This document shows positions 43,101 through 51,413 of a DNA stretch of 64,000 nt, piece by piece. The translations under genes and the position numbers were made by a program. The notes beneath the pieces are model-generated. The model was given only the letters and a program-made list of their open reading frames with translations, had not been told where the DNA came from and made no database searches. Source of the DNA: Ancylostoma caninum (Eukaryota; Nematoda; Chromadorea; Rhabditida; Ancylostomatidae). Position 1 is the first letter of the stretch. Each line of letters begins with the position of its first letter. The stretch lies in NCBI GenBank assembly GCA_037903475.1, contig JBAJFG010000096.1:186001-250000 (forward strand), given 5' to 3'.

Positions 43101-45341
43101 GCACATTTAATGGTGATGTGCCAAAAATATCCCTTGTTTTCCATAATCACTAGTGAAACAACGCATTCTCAGGTTTCCTGGCTTGCCAAATCGATTGACG
43201 TTCGTAACTTTTCTCAAGAACCTGTGATGGACTGGGCACTGGCATTTTCTGGGGTGCGTCTATACTTATGAAACGCACTGTATAGCAGTGAAAGTAAATA
43301 TCATCGATTGACCAAAGCACGCTACGGTAGAACTACTAGATTTGTCATTGTTTTTTTTTAACCATGGAAAACGTCATTCACTGACAAACGCAGCTTTATT
43401 ATTTCATCAAACCATTATTAGAAATCTTATAATAATGAGCACTGCTGCGACACTTTACTGTAGGAATTACATAAATGTAAAATAGCTTTCGATAATGTGT
43501 GACTACTAAATTTTCATTTATTCGTCAGAAATCCGACTTCTCCAAATACCAGAGGATTAAAAATGTTTACAATTACGTGTTTATTCGAATGGAATATCAT
43601 AGAATATCACCTCGATTATGCGAATCGCAATGTTCTGAACATGTGAGTTTTTTTTTTTTAACGAAAGAACTGGAAAAATATCTCGCCTCCCTCGGGAAAA
43701 GCATCTCCTACTCCTCTGTGCAGGGTTATTTCATTAGCATTGTGTGTAGATCCGCTTTAAAAAGCTAAACTCTGCTCTAATACATGAAAACCACACGAAT
43801 AGGAGAGATTGAAAATTCAGGATTTCACTGATGTTTCAATTATTTAAACTATGGCGAATTTTCATGTCAAATTTACATGCCGGGGTGAGAGGGAATATTG
43901 CAAGGAAAATTCACGGAGAGAAAATACTTCCCCCTATAAATTGATCTGAGAAGTGTTGGTTCCTACACAGCAATTAATTCTTTCAAAAAGTCTATAACCA
44001 ATGCTTTCACGGCTTACTCTACTATATCTATTTACTCATTTACTTTGTTAATCATTTGTTTATTCGTTCGCATACCTAAAGGCTCACAAGATGGCGAGTC
44101 GGCAATTTCAAAAAACAAGTGAATAAAAGGAAGCATTCGATCTAGAAAATACGGTACCTCAAGAAAGAAGAGCAAAGAGTCGAGGCATAGTATGGTAAAG
44201 GGGATGAGGGAGGAGATGCAATTTCCATGCTGGTCATGGAGGCAAAAACGTTCTTAGACTGATGAAGACAGGTGAACGGCCGAGTACTGCAGGACAACCA
44301 TATGAATATCTACGTGGGAGAACTGATACTCCACTAGATTTTTACAAGTAGTCAATTGCTTATGAACCAGAGAGAATTGGGGAAAAAGAAGGAAGGAAAA
44401 CAGCCATGGAAGTGCAAATCGACTCCTTCAGGTCTTCTCAGTTGCCGGCAGACCCATGTTCGTGGTAGATTAGTGTAATCAACAACAATACATTTCAAAT
44501 TAGCGTTTCTGCCAGTCGGAACATGCTCCATGAATATGCAACGCATTGTTGGCGTACCTCGGTAGAATCCCAAGAGTGTGGGTGCGGAAATTCATGGGTT
44601 GTCTTAATTAATTCACTTGCGAGCCTTATGAATTCTCATCTAAAAGATGGAGCTGAACGAATAAGGGCCCAGGATTGTAGATCTACGTTTTGGATAGCCC
44701 GGATTTAAGATGGGCAAGATTGAAGACTTAGTTTTCAAAAAGTAGACAAGAAGAAATGTCGGAAAATTTGTCGGCTTATTCCTAACATACTATCCATTGA
44801 AATTTATTATTTTGAGTACCTATTGAGGAATTTGTTAACTTTCTAGTAAATAATCTCGAAAGATTGCTTTTTTGGCTACGATTTGCCATTACACTGAGTG
44901 CTCTGGGGTGAAAGAAAAGAGTTGGGTGGCTAATACCAAATAAAGAAAGCTACATACGCTAAGTAAGTTGCTACTTCAAGGATGGCAGTTGTCATAACCA
45001 ACTCTGCTCCTATGAGTTTTGTTCAACTACATAGTTGGTTCAGAGCAGATGAATTGATGGGGTAACGGTATGGACCACTGTAAAAAGCCGCAACTACACC
45101 CTATCTAAACTCACAGTAGAATATCAATGCAGACCTAAAGTTGAAGACAATAGTTTTTTAGGTTCCCAATGCTTCAAGGAACGAGAAAAGTTAGATAAGA
45201 CGCTGGGCAGGCCTGCGTAGTCGAGAATTTTCCGCTTCAGTAGAAACGTCTAGATTGAAGACAATGCGAAAATGCACTCACCGTTCTCAGGAATGAGATG
45301 TCATCCTGCTCTCCACCGGATGTTTCCTCCTTGTCTGCCAT
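3327..45341 (-). CDS. unc-68: Ryanodine receptor (UNC-68 type), N-terminal ~3,920 residues; 3' end outside window
   Basis: Intracellular calcium-release channel of the sarcoplasmic/endoplasmic reticulum, a homotetramer that couples excitation to contraction in muscle. 102 exons were traced by homology to RyR family order (MIR, RIH, SPRY1, RyR1-2, SPRY2, SPRY3, central solenoid, RyR3-4, helical core) and by GT..AG boundaries with matching phase. They total 11,760 nt = 3,920 codons without an in-frame stop. The start codon at 45341-45339 opens [20 protein letters not shown], typical of nematode RyR. The last exon (3327-3473) ends in ..GQVSAILHM followed by a good donor. The EF-hand, transmembrane and GGGIGD-type pore parts are not in the window, so the intron to the left exceeds 3.3 kb. 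Besides introns 1, 39 and 73, which are described separately, introns over 300 bases lie at 5469-5781, 17184-17557, 18965-19306, 23186-23689, 23991-24371, 24797-25182 and 27442-27795. I recognise nothing in them. Confidence 0.97.
7897..9140 (-). CDS. unc-68: RyR exons 78-82: RyR repeats 3 and 4 (phosphorylation-loop domain)
   Basis: Exons 9054-9140, 8795-8923, 8489-8578, 8091-8276 and 7897-7956; residues about 2997-3180. Repeat 3 has [20 protein letters not shown] plus [13 protein letters not shown]; repeat 4 has [12 protein letters not shown]. Between them lies the loop that carries the PKA/CaMKII serine in vertebrates (RKxS). Here the loop reads [20 protein letters not shown] and lacks a basic-basic-x-Ser motif. 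Exon 81 (186 bases) encodes the loop and [13 protein letters not shown]. Confidence 0.94.
9281..10125 (-). CDS. unc-68: RyR exons 74-77: solenoid preceding RyR repeats 3-4
   Basis: Exons 9985-10125, 9812-9931, 9681-9734 and 9281-9439; residues about 2839-2996. Landmarks are [60 protein letters not shown], a divergent 18-residue exon 76 ([18 protein letters not shown]) in place of LVFDVPILNEFAKMPLK, then [20 protein letters not shown] and [18 protein letters not shown]. Collinear with the vertebrate HYERCWKYY block. Confidence 0.93.
10202..12055. mobile_element. Foldback (long terminal inverted repeat) element, ~1.85 kb, in RyR intron 73
   Basis: The left end TACGGTTCGCTC..GCAGCCA and the right end (inverted) TACGGTTCGCTC..GCAGCCA are followed by near-identical GC-rich blocks containing CCCGGGCGACCCGGGGTCG. 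Similarity continues inward imperfectly for about 600-650 bp per arm: ATTAACGAGGCC, ATAAAACCACTACCGGATTTC versus AAAATCACTACCGGATTTC, AGCGCTAGAC, GAAGTTAGTGACAGCTG. The centre of about 550 bp is unique. The outermost TA on both sides fits a TA target duplication. No transposase reading frame is visible, so this is non-autonomous. The parallel open frames on the two arms (10233-10490 plus, 11789-12097 minus) are mirror images of the repeat rather than genes. Confidence 0.85.
12629..13209 (-). CDS. unc-68: RyR exons 72-73: basic/Ser-acidic insertion, then conserved solenoid strand
   Basis: Exon 72 (12874-13209, 336 bases, the longest in the traced gene; residues 2675-2786) encodes a low-complexity hydrophilic insertion with [32 protein letters not shown] and [20 protein letters not shown]. 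It sits where vertebrate RyR has only a short linker. Exon 73 (12629-12783) returns to conserved sequence: [51 protein letters not shown]. The junction is phase 1 and makes VEY-NGP. The insertion contains two RRxS protein-kinase-A-like motifs (S2679, S2726) and an acidic SDSESD stretch (CK2-like). Confidence 0.9.
13326..18731 (-). CDS. unc-68: RyR exons 50-71: junctional/bridging solenoid including second RIH domain
   Basis: Exons 18668-18731, 18392-18551, 18185-18253, 17737-17889, 17558-17673, 17092-17183, 16960-17036, 16797-16905, 16645-16730, 16491-16587, 16279-16373, 16062-16139, 15649-15763, 15444-15592, 15226-15385, 14909-15051, 14738-14825, 14378-14475, 14169-14319, 13814-13905, 13595-13718 and 13326-13449; residues about 1862-2674. 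Landmarks are [146 protein letters not shown] and [21 protein letters not shown] short acidic loop (NNDDNEDEE) replaces the long Glu tract of RyR1. A hexaproline (PPPPPP) lies in exon 60. Confidence 0.92.
18798..20358 (-). CDS. unc-68: RyR exons 44-49: SPRY3 domain and exit segment
   Basis: Exons 20186-20358, 19920-19995, 19719-19811, 19523-19609, 19307-19469 and 18798-18964; residues about 1609-1861. SPRY3 landmarks are [91 protein letters not shown] and [20 protein letters not shown], leading to [19 protein letters not shown]. The solenoid entry follows ([39 protein letters not shown]). Order and spacing match vertebrate RyR. Confidence 0.94.
20416..24796 (-). CDS. unc-68: RyR exons 35-43: SPRY2-SPRY3 linker, charged and variable
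   Basis: Exons 24658-24796, 24372-24469, 23864-23990, 23690-23811, 23069-23185, 21400-21600, 21048-21178, 20792-20874 and 20416-20523; residues about 1233-1608. The first two continue SPRY2 packing ([44 protein letters not shown]). The rest is low-conservation linker: [73 protein letters not shown] (equivalent to the basic KKRGFLFKAKK patch of vertebrate RyR), [10 protein letters not shown] and SLKNKKKKK. Exons 39-42 were placed mainly by exact phase fit and are less certain (0.7). Exon 40 uses a weak donor, GTATGA. Confidence 0.82.
22101..22134. repeat. (TA)n microsatellite
   Basis: 34 bases of alternating TA with a single G interruption, inside RyR intron 39. Confidence 0.95.
22285..22345. 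repeat. Perfect-type hairpin, 26-bp arms
   Basis: The left arm begins CCAAGTATTTCTTTAC and ends TTTGTAACAG. The right arm is its reverse complement with one mismatch, beginning CTGTTACAAAAT. They are separated by a 9-base A-rich loop. It could form a stable RNA hairpin inside the RyR pre-mRNA intron. Confidence 0.85.
25183..26188 (-). CDS. unc-68: RyR exons 29-34: SPRY2 domain
   Basis: Exons 26104-26188, 25810-25923, 25685-25739, 25555-25632, 25399-25486 and 25183-25267; residues about 1065-1232. Landmarks are [100 protein letters not shown] and [24 protein letters not shown]2 faces the voltage-sensor side in vertebrate RyR1. In nematode muscle the partner would be the L-type channel (inference). 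Exon 31 is a 55-base mini-exon. Confidence 0.94.
26456..27441 (-). CDS. unc-68: RyR exons 24-28: RyR repeats 1 and 2
   Basis: Exons 27333-27441, 27014-27195, 26796-26955, 26653-26733 and 26456-26534; residues about 861-1064. This is the tandem RyR repeat (P1 domain). Each repeat has the signature A-x-N-x-H-x-x-W. Repeat 1 has [20 protein letters not shown] with [18 protein letters not shown]. Repeat 2 has [18 protein letters not shown] with [19 protein letters not shown]. Repeat 2 ends at [14 protein letters not shown]. Helical, cytosolic, at the corner of the clamp in known structures. Confidence 0.94.
27796..29545 (-). CDS. unc-68: RyR exons 17-23: SPRY1 domain
   Basis: Exons 29412-29545, 29247-29349, 28910-28977, 28659-28814, 28499-28594, 28159-28255 and 27796-27902; residues about 608-860. 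SPRY1 of RyR, which in vertebrates contacts FKBP-type immunophilins (established for the family, not shown here). Landmarks are [78 protein letters not shown], the strand [19 protein letters not shown] and [17 protein letters not shown]. Exon 19 is only 68 bases. Confidence 0.94.
29745..30970 (-). CDS. unc-68: RyR exons 12-16: RIH-type helical solenoid 1
   Basis: Exons 30834-30970, 30457-30581, 30159-30316, 29959-30103 and 29745-29863; residues about 380-607. Helical repeats of the RyR/IP3R homology (RIH) domain bridge the N-terminal ring to SPRY1. Recognisable blocks are [70 protein letters not shown] and [20 protein letters not shown], with [17 protein letters not shown] at the end. All match the family order. 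Phases join without gaps. Confidence 0.94.
31048..33275 (-). CDS. unc-68: RyR exons 2-11: N-terminal beta-trefoil (IP3R/RyR N-domain) and MIR region
   Basis: Exons at 33147-33275, 32992-33087, 32701-32781, 32519-32594, 32237-32349, 32066-32168, 31704-31797, 31444-31581, 31284-31374 and 31048-31203; residues about 21-379. This is the cytosolic N-terminal gating ring seen in RyR and IP3 receptors. Landmarks are [83 protein letters not shown] and [19 protein letters not shown], followed by the MIR-type stretch [20 protein letters not shown]. All are collinear with vertebrate RyR. Exon 7 uses an acceptor at 32168 (AG before CATATG), so the methionine at its start is internal. Confidence 0.94.
35815..35925. 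repeat. (TGAA)n tetranucleotide tract
   Basis: About 110 bases of TGAATGAATGAA with occasional substitutions (TGAG, GGATGAAT, AATAAATG), inside RyR intron 1. It directly follows the stop of an unidentified 130-codon open frame (35422-35814). The arrangement recalls the microsatellite tails of some non-LTR retroposons, but no retroposon domain was recognised. Confidence 0.9.
40720..40867. mobile_element. Small palindromic MITE-like element
   Basis: 148 bp. The left end reads TAATGCCAATGGGTGGG and continues GTGTGGCGCGTTATACGTGGA. The right end is its inverted partner, TCCACGTATAACGCTCCACA followed by CTCCCATTGGGTTA. Arms are about 35 bp with a few mismatches and extend weakly inward (GTGCGGC / GCGCCGC). 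A terminal TA on both sides is compatible with a TA target site. Confidence 0.75.
40961..41055. repeat. 95-bp near-perfect palindrome
   Basis: Arms of about 42 bp: CAGCTACACAGAAGTCCCGC followed by ACTATAGCGCATGTGATCAGGCC, then a 9-10 base loop, then the inverted copy starting GGCCTGATCACATGCGCTAT and ending TTCTGTGTAGCTG. Only a few mismatches. Could extrude as a cruciform or be a minimal foldback element. Confidence 0.88.
41062..41123. repeat. 62-bp inverted repeat next to the 95-bp palindrome
   Basis: The left arm TAATTCGAATCGCAATCATG and the right arm CGTGATTGCAATTCGAATTT are inverted partners with a few mismatches around a 17-base loop. It lies only 6 bases from the preceding palindrome, so both may belong to one composite insertion. 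Confidence 0.75.
43080..43275. repeat. 21-bp direct repeats 175 bases apart
   Basis: TGCGTCTATACTTATGAAACG occurs at 43080-43100 and again, same orientation, at 43255-43275. Both copies are followed by GCAC or GGCAC and a small hairpin-forming stretch. The motif resembles a transposon terminal sequence, but no inverted partner was found. Confidence 0.7.
45282..45341 (-). CDS. unc-68: RyR exon 1 (start codon, residues 1-20)
   Basis: A 60-base exon encoding exactly the 20-residue acidic N-terminus ([10 protein letters not shown].. ending ..ISFLRT), phase 0. It ends at the donor GTGAGT. The next exon is 12 kb away at 33275 and resumes with [10 protein letters not shown]. This is the canonical RyR order, in which the acidic leader is followed by the first beta-trefoil strand. 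The start is supported by conservation of MADKEE..FLRT in invertebrate RyRs and by a splice-acceptor-like site 14 bases upstream. Confidence 0.95.
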
Positions 45342-45357
45342 TTTTTAGCGCATACCT
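45342..45357 (-). promoter_or_regulatory. Splice or trans-splice acceptor just upstream of the RyR start codon
   Basis: On the minus strand the sequence ATTCCAG ends 14 bases before ATG (AG at 45357-45356), with an AT-rich run before it. In nematodes an acceptor this close to the start usually receives a spliced leader or joins a 5' UTR exon. The 14-base leader GTATGCGCTAAAAA has an A-rich context before ATG. Which of the two applies cannot be decided from sequence alone. Confidence 0.5.
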
Positions 45358-46604
45358 GGAATATAAACAGTAATTATCTTCAAAGCACGATGTGTCGCAC
45401 AAATGATGAACTCATGTATAATCTCATAAATGGTCAGGCTAAATGAGGAAGAGAGGACCCGGTAATAAAGCAAAACGAAAAAAGGCAAAAAAGACTAAGA
45501 GGGGAAGAAAGGAGAGGAAGAGAGAAGAAAAAAGTGGAAATTGAGAAGACCACAGACGTTATATTCGCAAAAACCTCGAGAAATCCATAGCAAATTGTCG
45601 GTCCTTAAGCCAACAACAAAAGGCACATCCTCCTGAGACATCCTCTCCTGGTTATGACAACGAGCAAGCCTGCAGGCTAACTGCTTACTGACACCTAATG
45701 CTTCCTCTTCCTGCCCCTTCTACGTTTTAAAGTGAACAGCTGACTTCGAAAAAACTTTTTCGGTCATTGAAGCAAGTCCCAGCAGCTGCAGCGGATCAGC
45801 TGATGCTGCACAGTCACAGTAACTCAAACATGTGGAAGATCGCAGAAATCACACAGTAAAAACTTGCATTCAGCTCATTAATGCGCCATGAGGCGGCAGC
45901 AGCAAAAGAGGAACAGCAATTCCAGAGGGCAAAAAGCAGAAGCGAGGCGGAATGCTCCAAGAAATGATGTCATGTGTGCTGACGCCAGATGCTGGCACCA
46001 GTAAAAGCCGATTTCGTTCTGACGGCCGGATAGATTTCATGGATTTTTCATATACACATACAGTTTGTGAGTAATTGTGAAAGGTAATATCACTCGAAGA
46101 GAAATGAAGTGAACTCACAGTGTTTAAGTGAAAAGTACGCGTTAGGCTTTCAAATGCCTCGTTTCTACAACATTAAAATGTTGAATTAAACGCTCCAACA
46201 CATGACACTCGAGCAATTGTAGTAATGGGCACCTTAAGTGGGCATACGGCTGAGTAAAAATGAAAGTAATCAAGCCAAGGTGGAAATGTGGCTACAAAAA
46301 AAAAAGGGGGGGGGGGTATCCTAGGATAAAGAGTGCCGACAACTGATTTGGAAGCAGGAGAACTTCACCTCGGGGCTCTTTTTACATAGTCACTCGCCCG
46401 ACTCGTTATTTACATAGCGGACGCTAATTGGGGAGATTGCTGCTTTGCCGCCGGAGAAGATAGAAGGCTCAATTTGTGTATCGTGGTTTCGAGTGAGCCG
46501 GGGAAACTTTTTAGGCTCAAAACTTCCTCGAAACATCAGAGGTAAAAGGTGATCTTTTGAAGTTTCTAAGTGATTCTAGTTAGGAGAAAATTAATTCTAT
46601 ATCT

Positions 46605-46756
46605 TGAAATGATGCTTCTGCAAAGGCCTTTGACAAAGACGTTCTCGTCGAAACGTTAGGCCAATAATAAAAGATCCACCTAACAGCCTGGAAGAAGCAG
46701 AAGCATCATTTCACGATCATCGAAATGCCCAGGTTCAAAAATCAGAGGACATGGAG
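46605..46756. mobile_element. 152-bp insertion flanked by 15-bp direct repeats, with hammerhead-like motif
   Basis: ATTAATTCTATATCT occurs at 46590-46604 and exactly again at 46757-46771, as expected of a target-site duplication. Inside, a 17-bp perfect inverted repeat (TGAAATGATGCTTCTGC at 46605-46621; partner 46697-46713) encloses positions 46625-46662. These can fold as GGCCT / AGGCC outer stem, a core-like TTGACAA, a GACG-TTCT-CGTC stem-loop, then GAAAC-GTT. This layout matches the minimal type-I hammerhead ribozymes reported in Penelope-like retroelements, with two core changes (C3 to U, G8 to A). Confidence 0.55.
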
Positions 46757-49700
46757 ATTAATTCTATATCTCTCCAGCAGAATACGCGAAATTCTCTCCA
46801 ATGAACAGGAAGAAAAACTAGTCTGAGCGTTAATTTAGTTGTACAGCACAAAAGGTAATATCCTTTCTTTGAGGCTTTCTGGACAGGCTTCGCAAGATTT
46901 AAATACGTATGCAATCCCAGCCGCTACATCCAGAGTATTTGGCCCAGTTCATATAGGTGTTAGACTCCGATACTTAGGCCATTTCAACAGCTTATAACCG
47001 AACACCAAGTTCCAGGAAATATGTACATGTATCCGCCCGAGAAACCTAGTTCGCGTCTGTTTTTGCCTAAATTCACGTAGAGACAACGTCATGGCTAGCA
47101 GAATGATTGAGGTTACGGCTTCCTAGATATACCCGTCACTCATTGATGGATGATGGAATATCCACATGCACGCTAACCGGAGTGCACTCTCGCTATGACA
47201 TTAAATTGTTTCCACCTCCATGAGCTTCGGGATGGGAAGGCAAATTTGAAAGAACTATATTTCCGGAATGGCTTCTGTAGTGAGGTTTGATTTTAAAAAG
47301 CATTTGGTGAAAAGAATCATGAAATGTTGCCCAGGTTGATTATCCTAAACATTTACGTATCTTTGAATCAATTGCCAAAAGCAGTTCATGAGAAGGGACC
47401 AAAACAATCGGAATTATCTTGCCCCTGCTATAGGGTAGCCCTCAGAAACTGCTTTGCCTGAGGAAAAATAGTCTCAATACGTGTGTAATATGTGCAAAAC
47501 ATAACGAGTTGGAAGAACATTGAGGTCCGAACACTTGAGGATAAATAGGTGTTTTTTTACAAAAACAAATACTTTTATTCCTCGGATCTTCCTTGTGGAT
47601 TAAACTTTTATTGCTCAAGAGAAGGAGAAATTTTCGAAGAAGTTCACAAGACCTTCAGTACAGCGCAATCAAGCAATATCCGGCATACGAATCAGACTCT
47701 ATGCCACCAAATTTACATCACATATGCAAGACGCAATTAAGGCTTCACGCAATGGCATACGTACAGACATGCAAACTGCAGTTTCGCCAGGACAAAAACC
47801 TTAATGGAGAGTGGGGGGAGCGAATCGGAGGAGATTTCTACAAATGAAAGACGTGTCAACACCCAAGACACACACTTAAAAACAATTTGTATCCAGTAGT
47901 CGCACCAGTAGTGTTTTTTCGCAAGAAATTGTTGAAAAATTGTTGAAATTGTTGAAATTGGAAATGTTCCCGGTGGAGAGAGATTTCCAGATAGTTAGCT
48001 TTGAAATTTGATGAACAAAATGGTAGCAAAATGAGAGGAAAAGCCAAACATTATTAAGCCTAACGTTTTGCCACCGTTAAGCATTAGCAAGACTTTCTAT
48101 AAATTTGATGTAAATGTAGAGAAAGGTTTTGCGCAAATACAGGGAAAGTCAATCACGTTTGCACCAATTCGCCACCTGTAGCGCCGCACCACCTACGCGT
48201 CGCGCCTGGGTGCTTTCGGGTGTTGCCTCGCTCACGCCGAGTATGTAGATGGTCCCAGTTCAAATCAGAGGCCTACTTCGCGGAAACCGTTTCAATTTCA
48301 GACTCAGGGTAAAATTCAAAACGTAACTATTTTGAAGTTCAACATTTTCATTTTCATTGCACAATGTCACTTCTGAAATTACTCTTCAACAACGTTTGCA
48401 GATGAAACGTTAATCATCCCTTTCTTGAGTATCACTCTCAAGTATCACTTGGTACTCTTAACTATGTTAAACGTGCATCAATATGTATAGTCTGCTAGCT
48501 TAGAGAGTGCGTCTGTAATTTTGTCTGCAATTGCGGCACGCTGTTCGCTCTCTGGGCACTGGATCGACCGAGCGAAGGACGGCGGAAGATTTGTTTGGCA
48601 GGATATTTTTTCTATGTGACAGTAAGAAAACTTCAAAATGGCAGGAATCACAACATATAGACATTAAAACTTACAGAAAAAAGCATAAAAATTAGGATGA
48701 ACCAAGTGATTAGCCGGCCGACAGCATACCTGGCCCCAGTTGCAGACAGAGTAACGGACGCACTCCCTAAGCTAACAGACTATACCTCCACACACATGTC
48801 TATTCTCCATTATGACATAGTTTTCTATTGCTTCGAGGTTTTTTTTTTCTTTCTGCGAAAGAACATTCTTGACCAACATTACAGCGGAAATCAAAAATGA
48901 GTCACCAACAACTTACAGGAAGGTTGTGTTGGCAAAATTGTCGGCAAAAGCTGACACTTTTCTAGCCCATGCCTACAAATGATTGCGCTGTGGCTACAAT
49001 TCTCCGTTCTGTATCTCAAGCCTCATTTTTATTGAGAACGGCTTCACTCCATTCGTAGGATCGCAAGCACAACAGCACAAACAATTGGACAAGCTATCTC
49101 TAACATGACTGTTTAAGCTCTCAGCAATTGTGACCACTTTCCAAATTCAATCAGGCAACGACAATCGTGGAGAAGGCGACGCTTGACTTGGGTACGTCTG
49201 TCTGTCCAAATCTGACAAAGACAATATGTGCAGTCTGGCTTTTCACTGGTAATTGTGCAGCTCAGGCTCCTTCAACCCATCGGAACCCCCCCCCCCTAAC
49301 CCCACCCCGCCTCCCCTCAAATTTGGCGCCATCCTTCCCCAGATGTATATTAGAAGAAGGGATGATTTAGCAACAATCCAGGGAAAGATGACAGCAAGAC
49401 GTAGAAAGGATCAAACCCGACAAAAACATTGACCTTGTATCAGTAATCGAGGTGTGTTCCAGCTGTGCAGTTCCCAGAGGTAAATACAGTACTTTCCTTG
49501 GATAAATGCTTCCCCTGATAGTGAGAATGGAAAACCTTACATATAATTTTTACCTGGTGCTTTCAGAGGCATATACTCAACAGAAACCATGGAATACTTC
49601 GAATTCTGCTGCGACACGATATTTTCCATTCATTCTCTGAGTAATTTCAAATGAACGCGAGCAATAGCAGCTAACATTGGCAAAACTAAGAGTTCCCATG

Positions 49701-51158
49701 TTCCACAAGATACCATTCATTCTCAGATTTCCCGAGAGGGTCACGCAACGGCAGCTTAATTTACACAAGCAAAAACTGTGTACATGTAGAACTAATCATT
49801 TTAGATCGAATTTCAGAAGGTTTCTCGCACAAAATGAACTTCAGCGGGCCTCGCAAAGAATTCAGAGAACTATCAGTTTCAGGATAATCTGAAAAAAAGC
49901 AGAATATCACAACCAATGTTCACTTGGAAGAGCATGCATATTTGACATTACTCACACTCAAATAAAGCCAAAAGGTTGCAGTAAGCAAATTTCCCCTATC
50001 AGCTCAGGCCCAATATAATGAAGAGCTTAAATCGTATGAATATGTAGAACACTGCATCGCTATTCATGACCAGCCTGTGAAATGACTACGATATTTTCTT
50101 TAAAAAAAAACGAAATTTACTTTTCCTCTCCCACGCTTAACCGAACACCACCTTCTCGGACACAATGGTGGGGATCATCGTCCCATTTTCCAACGTCCTG
50201 GGTTTTACTTGAAATCCCCTTCGAAATACTATCAACTTACAGAATGAGATTCTCGCATAGGCTTTTATGACAACTGCGTAGCATCTCGCAACACATGAAA
50301 AATGTCCAAAAGGGGCGAAAAGTCGCAGAAATTTTCCTCAATATGCAAGAAGTTTTCAACAAAAATATGAATAGCAGTATCGTTCAGTAAGTTTACTAAT
50401 GCTCTCAGCTCATCGAGCGAGCGCATCCTTAGATCCCCTACGCACCTAAATCGTCTACTGCTAAATTTATACAAACAAAAACCCTGTGCAAGATGTATTG
50501 ATGGCATTGAGGCTAGGCGTCTTCTCAATGTCCTAGTCAGCATAGTCACTATTTTTTGCTCGTGCTTGCTTCTATGCCCTTTTAAGAATTGACGCCGGCT
50601 CGTCGATGCAAAATATTTTTAAGGAAGCTGCATTTCACTGAAGCCTTGCATATTCTTTGTTGCGGCGAATTTTTAGAGGACCATCCTTGACCTTCTAAGC
50701 ATTTTATGGAAAACATAAGTGCTATTCTAATTATAGAACAGGTATATCGTCATGAATTAAACAATATCAGTTTCTGCAGAAAAGAAGGAAAAACAGGAGG
50801 AGGACAGGTGGGAACGTATGAGAGGGGGGGGGGAGGAGGGGATAAACGAATCAAATGTAAACTAAGGATAAATGTGCTTCAGCCGTGAGACAACATGTTT
50901 CTCGTTCATTTTACTTATGACGATTCAACACATAAGAGAGAATCCAAGAGAATATTGGAGCGTCAGAACATTTTCCAGGATGTAGAAGCGGGTAAGGCGG
51001 AAACTTTGAAAATCGAACTAGGTGTTAAACGGCGCTGGCTGCTGACAAAAAGGACTAGAAAAATGTCCAGCTCCCATCTGATGACTGGTATAAATTTTAA
51101 ATAACATACAATAGAAGTGTACGGTGTTACTTCTTTTCTAAAAAAAGTTATGGCCTAC

Positions 51159-51413
51159 CAGTGGTGGACGCAGACAGTGGGCGAGAGGGGGGGGGGTGGA
51201 AAAAAGTGGGGTCTCAGCCGCTTCCGGGAGGAAAATAAAATTAATAAAAACATTAATTATAATAACAAATAATAGATAAAAATTATATTAAAACTAATAA
51301 CAAAATAAACAAAAATAAACTAATACAAGATTTTTATTTGTATTGTAAAGCAATTTCGAAAATTTCGCGACCCATTCTCGGGGGGGGGGGGGCCCACCCT
51401 GCGTCCGCCACTG
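51159..51413. mobile_element. hAT-type MITE, 255 bp
   Basis: Terminal inverted repeats: left CAGTGGTGGACGCAG..GTGGGC, right (inverted) CAGTGGCGGACGCAGGGTGGGC. Each is followed inward by a long G run. Flanks are TGGCCTAC (51151-51158) and TGCCCTAC (51414-51421), an 8-bp target duplication with one mismatch. CAGTGGCGGA-type ends and 8-bp duplications are typical of hAT-derived MITEs. The AT-rich core has no coding capacity. Confidence 0.88.

Larger units (their letters stand above)
33276..45281 (-). other. unc-68: RyR intron 1 (about 12.0 kb)
   Basis: Donor GTGAGT at 45281, acceptor CTAG at 33277-33276. It is by far the longest intron in the window; most RyR introns here are 50-500 bases. I see no recognisable complete gene in it. 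It holds a TGAA tract (35815-35925), palindromic elements at 40720-40867, 40961-41055 and 41062-41123, a 21-bp direct repeat (43080 and 43255), and short protein-like open frames near 34.2-34.5 kb and 35.4-35.8 kb that I cannot identify. Long first introns often carry muscle enhancers in nematodes; that is inference here. Confidence 0.9.

Noticed and set aside
48170..48290. GTTCAAATC (tRNA B-box-like) suggesting a tRNA or SINE
   Set aside because: No A box at proper spacing and no cloverleaf arms could be drawn.
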